From Patescibacteria group bacterium (lineage in GTDB: Bacteria > Patescibacteriota > Patescibacteriia > Patescibacteriales > GWC2-42-12), in assembly GCA_018827685.1 (NCBI GenBank), contig JAHJXD010000006.1:1-22585 (forward strand): 22,585 nucleotides of DNA, given 5' to 3'. Numbering within the stretch: position 1 is the first letter of the stretch; each line of letters begins with the position of its first letter. Shown one piece after another: positions 14,387 through 22,455 of this stretch. The position numbers were made by a program, and so were the translations under genes. A model generated the notes under the pieces. The model saw only the letters and a list, made by a program, of their open reading frames with translations. It did not search any database and was not told where the DNA came from.

Positions 14387-14467
14387 GTGGAGCTAAGGGG
14401 TATTGAACCCCTCTATCCGAATGTCGAATACGGATTCCTCACCGTGAGGTAGCCCCTTAAACTCCAC
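14387..14467 (-). ncRNA. tRNA-like structured RNA (aberrant tRNA, loop reads CGA)
   Basis: An 81-nt minus-strand element. The ends GTGGAG and CTCCAC pair. A canonical T-arm AGGGG-TTCAATA-CCCCT is present. A hairpin with loop TTCGACA would give anticodon CGA (Ser), with a U-U mismatch in the stem CCGTA/TTCGG. The D-arm position holds CCTCA-CGG-TGAGG after ten unpaired bases (TAAGGGGCTA), unlike a normal D-arm, and there is no long variable arm as serine tRNAs require. In an alternative fold TAAGGGG (14453-14459) pairs with CCCCTTA (14394-14400), extending the end stem to 13 bp and destroying the T-arm. CCA is not encoded. It has its own promoter, leader and two terminators. It could be a degenerate tRNA, an unusual allo-tRNA-like molecule or a regulatory RNA. 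Confidence 0.55.
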
Positions 14468-14561
14468 GAAAAAATTTTACCATAAATTTTACAAAACAAA
14501 AAGCCCGATCCCCGTTAGGGTCTCGGACTTCGGGAGTTCAGTAGAATCCGTATTCGACATT
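14420..14561. repeat. Exact 18-bp inverted repeat linking the leader to the tRNA-like anticodon arm
   Basis: AATGTCGAATACGGATTC at 14420-14437 is exactly the reverse complement of GAATCCGTATTCGACATT at 14544-14561; the match ends abruptly on both sides. The first copy is the anticodon-like arm of the tRNA-like RNA. The second covers the predicted transcription start of the same transcript. In RNA the leader would pair with the arm over about 15 bases. Confidence 0.85.
14498..14534 (-). terminator. Attenuator-like intrinsic terminator in the tRNA-like leader
   Basis: On the minus strand GTCCGAGACCC, TAAC and GGGGATCGGGC form a stem with a small internal loop, followed at once by TTTTTGTTTTG. 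It lies between the promoter at 14565-14592 and the tRNA-like element, so most transcripts could stop here unless it is prevented from folding. CCCGAAG just upstream offers a competing partner for part of the stem. Confidence 0.65.
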
Positions 14562-14564
14562 ATC

Positions 14565-14592
14565 AGTATAACAGACTTGATCAGGTTGTCAA
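14565..14592 (-). promoter_or_regulatory. Promoter of the tRNA-like locus
   Basis: On the minus strand TTGACA (14587-14592), a 16-bp spacer and TATACT (14565-14570) give the best sigma70-type promoter in the window. Transcription would start near 14558, inside the right arm of the 18-bp inverted repeat. Confidence 0.75.
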
Positions 14593-14603
14593 GGAGCCCG
14601 AAT

Positions 14604-14662
14604 CAAATGATGCAAAATGTAACCATGGAGGCATTCGGCAAATGATTGTAAAATGTAACCAT
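14604..14662. repeat. Two imperfect direct repeats, IS-end-like
   Basis: CAAATGATGCAAAATGTAAC extended by CAT at 14604-14626 recurs as CAAATGATTGTAAAATGTAA extended by CCAT at 14639-14662, with a 35-bp period. Tandem 23-24 bp motifs of this kind occur as transposase-binding sites at IS ends. No transposase gene is adjacent, so this may be the scar of a lost element or a regulator site upstream of the tRNA-like promoter. Confidence 0.5.
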
Positions 14663-14785
14663 AAGCTATTTGCCAAAAAACATGGATTTGTCTAAAATAA
14701 CAAACGAGGATATTTATACTATACAGTCCCATTCAGCTCCAAATTTTTTAATCAATTACAGTACTTACACATATAAATAAATATT
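14663..14785. other. Region upstream of the surface-protein gene
   Basis: AT-rich, no gene seen. TATACT at 14715-14720 could be a -10 element for the gene starting at 14786, but no -35 stands at the right distance, and there is no convincing ribosome-binding site. Confidence 0.3.
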
Positions 14786-17700
14786 ATGCGGCGACAAGCA
14801 AGGTTTTTTTATTGGGTAAAAATTATTATAATCCTAACTGCGGTAAGCGTGGGATTTTTTTGTTTTAAGAATGTTTGTTTAGCTATAGATTATGTAGTTA
14901 TTAGTGAAGTACAGATTACTGGCGGCGTTGGCAAAACCGAAAATGATTTTATTGAAATATATAATTTTAATAATTTTCAAGTTAATCTAAAAGGCTATCG
15001 TTTAGTAAAAAGAACTAAAACCGGTATTACTGATACAAGTATAAAATCATGGACTACTGATGTTTTTATTCCGGCAAATGGTTATTATTTATGGGCAAAC
15101 AGCAATTATACAAATATTTCCACAACACCTGACGCAACTACAACAGCCGCTATTAGTAATGATAATGGTATAGCTATTCGTTTTGGAGCAGAGGACACCG
15201 GCGCTATAATTGACAGTGTCGCGTGGGGCGGGGCTCAAAATATTTTTATTGAAGGTTTGATTTTCCCAACTAATCCGGGAGATAATCAAAGTCTTGCAAG
15301 GAAGTTGAATTTAGACACTAACAATAATAGTGTTGATTTTTTTGTCCAAGAAAAGCCTAACCCGCAGAATTCAAGCATAGTAATTGTTCCGTCGCCAACA
15401 GCCGAGTGCGGCAATGGCAACGTGGAAGACGGCGAACAGTGCGATGATGGTAATTTAATTAATAGTGATGGTTGTAATTCAATCTGTCAGACAGAAAATG
15501 ACGAACAGTCAAATGAAAAAAATATTTCAACTTCAACGGCAAATGTTGTTATTCAACAAATTTACAACTTTGGCGATGTTTTAATAAATGAATTTGTGTC
15601 TGATCCGGCAGATAATGAAGTGGAATGGGTTGAAATATATAATAAAATTGATAAAGAAATTGATTTAACTGGCTGGTGGATTGAAGAAGGCAGTAAGGCG
15701 AAAACAAAACTAACAGGCATAATCAGCTCCAGCGGATCAGGTCGCTATAAAGTGTTTGAAAAACCGGCTGGCAGCTTAAATAATGATGGCGATATTATTA
15801 TTTTATACGATTCAAGCGGGAAAATAATTGATCAAGCGGTTTACGGCAATTGGGATGACGGGGATAAAAATAATAACGCGCCTGTTGCAAGTGATCCATT
15901 CAGCATGGCCAGAAAATTTGATGGGTATAATACTTTTAATAATGCCAATGATTTTTCCGTTACCATTAAGCCGACTAAAGGCGCGAGCAATATTATTCAG
16001 GTTGAAGATGAAGTAAGTTTGGAAGCTAAGGCTAAATTTGATTTTAGCAATGACATTTTTATTTCCGAAATATTACCCAATCCAATCGGTGACGATACTA
16101 AACTGGAATTTATAGAAATATATAACGCTGGTCAGCGCGAAGTCGATTTAACCGGCTGGAGTTTAAGCAATGAAGATGATAAGAAAAAAAATTTAGAAAA
16201 TATCGCGACCAGTACTATTATTAAAGCCGGGAAATATTTGGCGTTTTTCCGGCCGCGCGCTAAAATAGTTCTGCATAATGATCAAGGACAAGTAAAATTA
16301 TTTCAGCCTTTAGCCGATAAGCCGCTGATGCTTGTAGATTATAAAAATGTAAAAGAAGGTTGGAGCTATAATTTAATTGAAAAATCCTCCCCACCCTGTT
16401 TTGTCAAGGTGGACGAAGAATGCTGGGAATGGAGCGAGACGTTAACCCCCGGAGCTATGAATGTGTTTAAAATTGTTAATCACGCGCCTGAAGTTGAATT
16501 TAGTTTTAAATCGCCGGCGCTGGTGAATATTCCAGTAATTTTTGACAATTCAGATACGGTTGATCAAGACGATGATAAATTAAAATTTAGTTGGGATTTT
16601 GGCGATGGCTTTAAAAATAATTTAGCCAATCCGGAGCATACTTATTTAAAAACCGGAATATATAAAGTGAAATTGGCGGTGAGCGATGGAAAAGAAAAGG
16701 CTGAAAAAATTAAAAGCGTGAAAGTTGTTGGCAGAGTTGATGAGTTGAATATAAATGTACAACTTCCCTATCCTTCACTTGCCAGGGGGATAATAATTAA
16801 TGAAATTTTTCCAAATCCAGACGGCGCGGACGTAGGCCAAGAATGGCTGGAGTTGAAAAATACAAGTCTGAATAATGCGAATTTATTAAATTGGCGCGTG
16901 GAAAACGGCAATGGTAAATATAAATTTAAAAGTCAACAGATGTTAAAAGCCGGCGCTTTTTATGTTTTAAATAATGCTCAAAGCAAACTGGCGTTAAAAA
17001 ATACTGATGATGTTATAAATTTATATAATGATTTGGACGAGCTGGTTGATACTGTAGAATATGCCAACACGGCAGAAGGTGAAAGTTATGCCATAGGCGC
17101 TAATAGCAATTGGTTTTGGACTACTAAAGTCACACCGGCTAAGGAAAATATTATTAGCCTGGCAGACAGCAAAAGCATAATTGCGGCTTGGACGTCTAAA
17201 GCGGTTTTAGGCGCTGATGGTTATATTGAAACTACGTTGGAAAAAATTAAAGAGTTAGAAATTGGCAGTCTGGTTAAAATTAAAGGCACTGTGGCGGTTG
17301 AACCTGGTATTTTAGGCGTGCAGATATTTTATATTGTAGGTTCTCCTGGCATGCAAATTTATAATTATAAAAAAGATTTTCCAATGTTGAAAGTCGGTGA
17401 TTATATTGAAGTAACCGGAGAGCTTACGCAATCACAAGATGAATTTAGAATTAAAACTAAAGATAAAAATGATATTAACGTAATAGAGCGTAAACAAGCT
17501 CCTGTTGCCTTAGCTTTAAGTTGTGACGCAATCAATGAAGAAAATGTTGGCCAGCTTATAACCATAATGGGTGAAATTACAGATAAAAAAAATTCTACGC
17601 TTTATGTAGATGATGGCAGTGACGAAATTCAAATATATATTAAAAAAAATACCGGAATTGATACAAAAATTTTAGCGTCCGGCCAACAAGTTTCAATCAC

Positions 17701-17944
17701 GGGTATTTTAAGCAAAACTAAAACCGGTCTTAGACTAATGCCTCGCTATCAAACAGATATAGTTAAAATTAATTCAACCAACGAGTTATCTCCGCAAGTT
17801 TTTGGCGAGGTAGTAAAAAGCAAGGAATGGGATGTAGCGCAACGAGATAAGAAACTGGAATTATTAAAATATTTATTGATAATAGCAGGCGGGGTTATAA
17901 TTATTTTAGCAGGATTGTTTGTGAAGGCAAGACGAAAAATATAA
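14786..17944 (+). CDS. Membrane-anchored surface protein with lamin-tail, PKD and OB-like domains
   Basis: A 1052-residue type I membrane protein. Residues about 8-32 are a signal/transmembrane segment (VKIIIILTAVSVGFFCF). Four lamin-tail domains start with V-I-S-E-V, L-I-N-E-F, F-I-S-E-I-L-P-N and I-I-N-E-I-F-P-N, at about 35-165, 263-400, 421-560 and 668-790. Between the first two lies a six-cysteine DUF4215/Myxococcus-type repeat, CGNGNVEDGEQCDDGN through C-N-S-I-C (207-234). A PKD domain (FSWDFGDGF, HTYLKTGIYKVKLAVSDG) spans about 568-650. Two OB-like modules (IGSLVKIKGTV..., GQLITIMGEITD...) span about 818-1010. The protein ends in a transmembrane helix (about 1025-1047) and ARRKI. Most of it would be outside the cell. 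Such proteins are common in CPR and thought to act in adhesion or DNA binding, but no enzyme is visible. It precedes ftsK by 117 bp. Confidence 0.85.
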   Translation: MRRQARFFYWVKIIIILTAVSVGFFCFKNVCLAIDYVVISEVQITGGVGKTENDFIEIYNFNNFQVNLKGYRLVKRTKTGITDTSIKSWTTDVFIPANGYYLWANSNYTNISTTPDATTTAAISNDNGIAIRFGAEDTGAIIDSVAWGGAQNIFIEGLIFPTNPGDNQSLARKLNLDTNNNSVDFFVQEKPNPQNSSIVIVPSPTAECGNGNVEDGEQCDDGNLINSDGCNSICQTENDEQSNEKNISTSTANVVIQQIYNFGDVLINEFVSDPADNEVEWVEIYNKIDKEIDLTGWWIEEGSKAKTKLTGIISSSGSGRYKVFEKPAGSLNNDGDIIILYDSSGKIIDQAVYGNWDDGDKNNNAPVASDPFSMARKFDGYNTFNNANDFSVTIKPTKGASNIIQVEDEVSLEAKAKFDFSNDIFISEILPNPIGDDTKLEFIEIYNAGQREVDLTGWSLSNEDDKKKNLENIATSTIIKAGKYLAFFRPRAKIVLHNDQGQVKLFQPLADKPLMLVDYKNVKEGWSYNLIEKSSPPCFVKVDEECWEWSETLTPGAMNVFKIVNHAPEVEFSFKSPALVNIPVIFDNSDTVDQDDDKLKFSWDFGDGFKNNLANPEHTYLKTGIYKVKLAVSDGKEKAEKIKSVKVVGRVDELNINVQLPYPSLARGIIINEIFPNPDGADVGQEWLELKNTSLNNANLLNWRVENGNGKYKFKSQQMLKAGAFYVLNNAQSKLALKNTDDVINLYNDLDELVDTVEYANTAEGESYAIGANSNWFWTTKVTPAKENIISLADSKSIIAAWTSKAVLGADGYIETTLEKIKELEIGSLVKIKGTVAVEPGILGVQIFYIVGSPGMQIYNYKKDFPMLKVGDYIEVTGELTQSQDEFRIKTKDKNDINVIERKQAPVALALSCDAINEENVGQLITIMGEITDKKNSTLYVDDGSDEIQIYIKKNTGIDTKILASGQQVSITGILSKTKTGLRLMPRYQTDIVKINSTNELSPQVFGEVVKSKEWDVAQRDKKLELLKYLLIIAGGVIIILAGLFVKARRKI

Positions 17945-17978
17945 AATATCGGACAAGGTTTACATTGGAAAAATGTGG

Positions 17979-17984
17979 TATAAT
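17979..17984 (+). promoter_or_regulatory. Probable -10 element of ftsK
   Basis: TATAAT exactly at 17979-17984, between the surface-protein gene and ftsK. The only -35-like hexamer (TTTACA, 17959-17964) is 14 bp away, too close, so recognition would rest on the perfect -10. Transcription from here would carry the leader hairpin at 18015-18045. Confidence 0.45.
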
Positions 17985-18014
17985 AATAATACGAATTAAT
18001 ATGAGATTGCCGCA

Positions 18015-18045
18015 CCCAGTTCAAGTTTCTTAAACTGGAGTTGGG
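18015..18045 (+). promoter_or_regulatory. Leader hairpin just before ftsK
   Basis: CCCAGTTCAAGTTT pairs with AAACTGGAGTTGGG across a CTT loop, 13 of 14 positions paired counting G-U. TTTGT follows and the ftsK ATG is 17 nt downstream. It may be a weak terminator for read-through from the surface-protein gene or a leader structure limiting ftsK expression. Confidence 0.45.
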
Positions 18046-18061
18046 TTTGTAATAACAAAAA

Positions 18062-20485
18062 ATGTCTAGAAGACGCAGAAGAAAATTAAATCCGCTGAAT
18101 TATATAAGATTACCCAGGGTTGATTTAGATCCTGATATGAAAACGGGTATTTTTATTATTTTAATTTTAGCTTTTGGAGCTATTAGTTTTTTAAGCTTGT
18201 TTGGCTTGGCCGAAGGATTGGGTAAATATTTGGAGCAAGGCATAATTTTTTTATTCGGTTGGGGAAAATGGTTGTTTCCTCTATCCATGCTATGGATCGG
18301 GTTTTTAATGTATAACCGAAACAAAGATTGGGTTAGAGGAGCTAATTATTTGGGTTTGTTTATTTTTTTGATTTTTTTTAGCGCTTTACTCCATATTTTA
18401 GTTGGTCAGGATAATTGGCAGTCGGCGCTTAAACAGGGCGCGGGCGGCGGTTATGTCGGTTATGGCCTAATTTCTATTTTTACAAAAATTATGGGTTTTG
18501 GACCTAGCTTAATTGTGGTGGTTTGCTTAATTTTAATTTCCTTGATGCTTATGTTTAATGCCAGCTTAGAATCTTTAATTGGTAAAGAGAGTTGGTTTGC
18601 TAAAATATTTTATCCAATTAATTTTATTTTTAATAAAATTTTTAACAAGAGCCAAGAAGCAGAAGTTGAATTTGATGAACCTTCCTTCTCTGAAGCTTTG
18701 GAGGGCGAAACCGAAGAGGAGGCAGACGAAGAACTTGGAGATGCGGGTTTTTATAAACATAAAATTAAAACCGCGGCCGATGAAAATGATGACAGCGTTA
18801 AAAGAACTAAGACAGAAACTATAGACAGCGGCTGGAAGCAAACGCATATACAAATTGATTTACCTGTGGATTTATTAAATGCTAAAATTGGTAAGCCGAC
18901 TTCAGGCGATATTAAAAATAACATGCTAATTATCCAACGTACTTTGGAAAATTTCAGCATACCGGTAGAAATGGGAGAAGTTAATGTCGGACCAACTGTA
19001 ACTCAATATACTTTAAAGCCAGCTGAAGGTATAAAGTTAACCAAAATTACCGCCTTAAGCAATGATTTGGCCTTGTCTTTGGCCGCGCATCCGATTAGAA
19101 TTGAAGCTCCGATTCCTGGCAAATCTTTGGTTGGCGTTGAAGTGCCTAACCAGACTAAAGCTATCGTTGGATTGCGCGAAATTTTAGCCAGCGATATGTT
19201 TCAAAATAAAAAAACCAATATTATGATTGCTTTGGGTAAAGATGTTTCTGGTAAAGCTTGGCTTGATGATTTATCTAAAATGCCTCATCTGCTCGTGGCA
19301 GGCGCTACTTATTCAGGAAAATCAGTGTGTCTTAATGCTATTATTGTAAGTTTATTATATCAAAATAATCCTGATGATTTGCGTTTTATTATGGTTGATC
19401 CGAAGCGAGTGGAACTTCCTGTTTATAATGGCATTCCACATCTTTTAACTCCTGTTATTACCGAAGTTGGCAAAACAATTAACGCTTTAAAATGGTGCTT
19501 GAATGAAATGGATCGACGTTTTGAACTTTTAGCCAAAGCTGACAAAAAAAACATCGGCAGTTATAATGAAATGGGCAAAGATAAAATGCCGTATATTGTT
19601 TTTATTATAGATGAATTAGCCGACTTAATGGTGGCGGCCGGCCGGGAGGTAGAGGCTGGCATAATCAGGCTGGCGCAGATGGCCAGAGCCGTAGGCATAC
19701 ACTTGGTGCTGGCCACGCAGCGGCCAAGCGTTGATGTTATCACCGGCTTGATTAAAGCCAATATGCAGGCGCGCATCGCTTTTTCCGTGGCTTCGGGCGT
19801 AGATTCACGCACAATTTTAGATTCATTAGGCGCGGAAAAATTATTAGGCCGGGGCGATATGTTATTTACCACTGCGGAAATTTTTAAGCCCAGAAGACTG
19901 CAAGGCGCTTTTGTCAGTGAAAACGAGATTAGAAGGATCGTCAATTATATTAAAGACCGCAGCGGAGAGTCGCAATATATTGAAGGCATAACAGATCACC
20001 AGAAAGTTAAAGGCATAGCTGGCGTTGGATTAAATAATGGCTTGGAAGATTCAGATGAATTATTGGAACAAGCTAAAGAATTAATTATTAATTCTGGCAA
20101 AGCCTCGGCTTCATATTTGCAGCGCCGTTTCAGCATAGGTTATGCGCGAGCGGCCAGGCTTTTAGACTTATTGGAAGAGACTGGCGTGATCAGTGCGGGT
20201 AATGGCTCAAAGCCGCGCCAGGTCTTGATAACGCGGGAGCAATATGATAATATGATAAATCAAGGAATTAGCGGTGTTTCTTTGCATAAACAAGAAGAAT
20301 CAGAGGCGCCAGATGAATATCTGCCAGAAGACGAAGAAGACATTAAACCTGAAGCTGAAGAAATTGAAGAAGAATTTGACGGTGAAGACGCGGAATTAAT
20401 GGAAGATCCGACAAAAACAGCCGGAACTAAAATGTTTGGCAATAAAAAACAGGATGAGGATGAAGGAAAATATTTTTCAAGATAA
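18062..20485 (+). CDS. ftsK: DNA translocase FtsK/SpoIIIE
   Basis: An 807-residue septal DNA pump. After a basic start (MSRRRRRKLNP) come four transmembrane helices at about residues 28-165, then an acidic linker (about 200-250). The motor follows: Walker A GATYSGKS (about 414-421), the strand FIMVDPKRVELPVY, and Walker B YIVFIIDELADLM (about 510-522). Next are LATQRPSVDVITGLIKANM and the winged-helix gamma domain SASYLQRRFSIGYARAARLLDLLEETGVI (about 680-710), which in the family reads polarity sequences on DNA. The tail (about 745-807) is strikingly Glu/Asp-rich and is an unusual addition after gamma. Walker A has Ala-Thr-Tyr-Ser in the loop, normal for FtsK. It is followed after 18 bp by a coiled-coil gene. 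Confidence 0.97.
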   Translation: MSRRRRRKLNPLNYIRLPRVDLDPDMKTGIFIILILAFGAISFLSLFGLAEGLGKYLEQGIIFLFGWGKWLFPLSMLWIGFLMYNRNKDWVRGANYLGLFIFLIFFSALLHILVGQDNWQSALKQGAGGGYVGYGLISIFTKIMGFGPSLIVVVCLILISLMLMFNASLESLIGKESWFAKIFYPINFIFNKIFNKSQEAEVEFDEPSFSEALEGETEEEADEELGDAGFYKHKIKTAADENDDSVKRTKTETIDSGWKQTHIQIDLPVDLLNAKIGKPTSGDIKNNMLIIQRTLENFSIPVEMGEVNVGPTVTQYTLKPAEGIKLTKITALSNDLALSLAAHPIRIEAPIPGKSLVGVEVPNQTKAIVGLREILASDMFQNKKTNIMIALGKDVSGKAWLDDLSKMPHLLVAGATYSGKSVCLNAIIVSLLYQNNPDDLRFIMVDPKRVELPVYNGIPHLLTPVITEVGKTINALKWCLNEMDRRFELLAKADKKNIGSYNEMGKDKMPYIVFIIDELADLMVAAGREVEAGIIRLAQMARAVGIHLVLATQRPSVDVITGLIKANMQARIAFSVASGVDSRTILDSLGAEKLLGRGDMLFTTAEIFKPRRLQGAFVSENEIRRIVNYIKDRSGESQYIEGITDHQKVKGIAGVGLNNGLEDSDELLEQAKELIINSGKASASYLQRRFSIGYARAARLLDLLEETGVISAGNGSKPRQVLITREQYDNMINQGISGVSLHKQEESEAPDEYLPEDEEDIKPEAEEIEEEFDGEDAELMEDPTKTAGTKMFGNKKQDEDEGKYFSR

Positions 20486-20503
20486 TAATTAGTTTATAAA
20501 AAT

Positions 20504-22231
20504 ATGTTTAATAAAGAAGAACCAAGTCAGATTGATGAAAATTTATCTGAAAATTTATCTGAAAAAAAGCAAGAGAAAACACCGGTTTTTCCCGAACAGG
20601 AACAAAGAGTAATCGATGAGATTGATGGTAGTATTGAAAGCAAAGAAAAATTTTTTGTCGGCTTAGGCAGAATCGCTAAAGAAGAAATTTTTAATAACAA
20701 CCCTGAAGCACTTGAAGAAATTTATGCCTTGAAGAAAGTTGACATTGACGGCGTGGAGTTAAAAAAAGACGATGCTGAAGTGCTTAAAACAGCAGGCATG
20801 GGGCTGAGGGCAAGACACGTTATAAAGAGGGTTTTAACTTTGGGTTTTGCTGGCAGTAAACACGCCCTAAAAGATGAAGGACGGCTGGTTGATAAAAGAA
20901 AATTAAGAAAAGGAGTCGAGGGGCAAGAGCATGACTTGTCTGTAGACGAATTAGCAGAGGTGGCTGAAGAATTTGGCATTGATCCTGAAGAAATTCATCA
21001 AAAAGGTTTTCAAAAAATCTATACTGAAGGAGAAACAGGCGTGGAAAAAACTATTTTAAGAGAAAAAACCGATCAAGAAGCTGATCAAACTGCGGGCAAA
21101 ATCTTTAAGGAACAATTAAAAAAATTAGAAACTGAATCTGGCGGAGAATTAGTTAAATGTAAGGAGAAATTAGAAGCGTTTCAAAAAGACGTAAAACAAT
21201 ATACTGATATTTTAGACCCTGAAACTATGTCAAAGTTAAATAAAGAGGAGCTGGCGTTAGGAAGTTTAAAAGATGAAAAACAAGAAAAATTAGATAGTGA
21301 TTTAGAAATCATCAAATCCCCGTTGCAGGAGCACCAGAAAGAATTAGATGAAACTTTGGAAAATTTTTTAGCTTTATCAAGCAAAGTCGCAGACCAATCC
21401 GCGACATATGATAATGAAATAAAGATCTTGAATAATAAAATTAATAAAATAAAAGGTTCCAGGGTGATTAAAGGGTTTTTGGAAGATGAAATAAATAAGT
21501 GGCAAGAGCAAAAAACTCAGACGGAAGCTAATAAAAAAAGTTTTATTGAAAGTAAAAAGGCTCTTGAAATTAGAATAACTCAACTTAAAAAGAACAAAAC
21601 CGAAATTGACAACACTTTAATCAGAATTAATAATATAGGCAAAACTAGCCAGGAATTAACAGTTGACAGGGAAGAAAAAGAAAAGATAAAAAAAGAAAAA
21701 GTAAAAAAAGAAAGTTCAAAAGTAAAAGAAAAAACAGAAAATATAAATCTAACATCAGATGTTAAGTCTGAACCATCTGAAGTAGATGATAATAGTAAAG
21801 ATGAAAACGAAAAGAAAAAGTTAAGACAAGAAATATTAGCAAAACATGAAGACTGGGCAAAAAGTTTGACAGGTAAAGAAAAATCAAAGACCAAAAAAAA
21901 GAGACCTGTCAAATCAACCGTAGAATCGACTGTGCCAGACCAAAAAAAAGCAGAAGCCGACGAGAACAATAAAGAAGGTGTAAAAAAACCCGTTAAAGAT
22001 TGGTTGGCTTTATTAGGAATTCAAAATACTGGAGAACAAAAAAAGATAGTTGAGGATAATTTTGTTGTTGGTATGAATAAAAAATTTGATATAACCGCCC
22101 CGATGCCCTTGTATGAAGCGCGTATAGCATATGCGGCCTGCTTATTTAAATATAGGGAAGAAGTATCCCAAGAAAGAGCAAAAGCACTAGCCAAAGCAAA
22201 ATTTGAACAAATAATCAAAAATTTATATTAA
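20504..22231 (+). CDS. Charged coiled-coil protein of unknown function
   Basis: A 575-residue protein I do not recognise. It starts with a small internal repeat (ENLSENLSEKKQEK). Residues about 25-175 are compact and helical (EEFGIDPEEIHQKGF). About 190-400 is strongly predicted coiled coil with many Lys/Glu heptads (KILNNKINKIKGSRVIKGFL, then EINKWQEQKTQTEANKKSF). About 400-490 is a Lys/Glu/Ser-rich, probably disordered linker. A conserved-looking C-terminal module is ITAPMPLYEARIAYAACLFKY. There is no signal peptide, membrane helix or catalytic motif. It begins 18 bp after ftsK on the same strand, so it is likely co-transcribed; a role next to the division/segregation machinery is conceivable but only inferred from position. 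Base composition matches its neighbours. Confidence 0.75.
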   Translation: MFNKEEPSQIDENLSENLSEKKQEKTPVFPEQEQRVIDEIDGSIESKEKFFVGLGRIAKEEIFNNNPEALEEIYALKKVDIDGVELKKDDAEVLKTAGMGLRARHVIKRVLTLGFAGSKHALKDEGRLVDKRKLRKGVEGQEHDLSVDELAEVAEEFGIDPEEIHQKGFQKIYTEGETGVEKTILREKTDQEADQTAGKIFKEQLKKLETESGGELVKCKEKLEAFQKDVKQYTDILDPETMSKLNKEELALGSLKDEKQEKLDSDLEIIKSPLQEHQKELDETLENFLALSSKVADQSATYDNEIKILNNKINKIKGSRVIKGFLEDEINKWQEQKTQTEANKKSFIESKKALEIRITQLKKNKTEIDNTLIRINNIGKTSQELTVDREEKEKIKKEKVKKESSKVKEKTENINLTSDVKSEPSEVDDNSKDENEKKKLRQEILAKHEDWAKSLTGKEKSKTKKKRPVKSTVESTVPDQKKAEADENNKEGVKKPVKDWLALLGIQNTGEQKKIVEDNFVVGMNKKFDITAPMPLYEARIAYAACLFKYREEVSQERAKALAKAKFEQIIKNLY

Positions 22232-22244
22232 GGGACTGTCCCAT
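22232..22244. repeat. Short palindromic REP-like element (copy 2)
   Basis: GGGACTGTCCCAT directly after the coiled-coil gene stop at 22231. GGGAC and GTCCC form a 5-bp stem around one T. It matches the reverse strand of the element in the hppA-tig gap over GGACTGTCCCAT. Confidence 0.4.
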
Positions 22245-22252
22245 TAATCAAT

Positions 22253-22447
22253 ATGCCAAATACAAATAATCAAATTCAAGATTTATTAAATGAATTTAAG
22301 GCTATTAATGAAAAGGCTAGAAATTATTTAAGCGAAGTGGATAAAAAAATCGCTCAACTGGATATGAAATACGCCCAGTCATTGGTTAGGTATGACATTA
22401 ATATTTTAAAAGCGGCTAAAAGTATATTATTGGCAAAGAAAAAGTAA
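22253..22447 (+). CDS. Small charged helical protein, unknown function
   Basis: A 64-residue protein starting at the ATG at 22253, 21 nt after the coiled-coil gene stop. It reads IQDLLNEFKAINEKARNYLS, EVDKKIAQLDMKYAQSLVRY and ends ILKAAKSILLAKKK, predicted as two amphipathic helices. No domain is recognised. Same strand and close spacing suggest it belongs to the ftsK transcript, although the REP-like palindrome lies in the gap. It is short enough that its reality rests on its sensible amino-acid pattern. Confidence 0.6.
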   Translation: MPNTNNQIQDLLNEFKAINEKARNYLSEVDKKIAQLDMKYAQSLVRYDINILKAAKSILLAKKK

Positions 22448-22455
22448 GTAGTTTC

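Noticed and set aside
14387..14467. Ordinary functional tRNA-Ser
   Set aside because: No long variable arm, abnormal D-arm spacing and a mismatch in the anticodon stem; kept as tRNA-like only.
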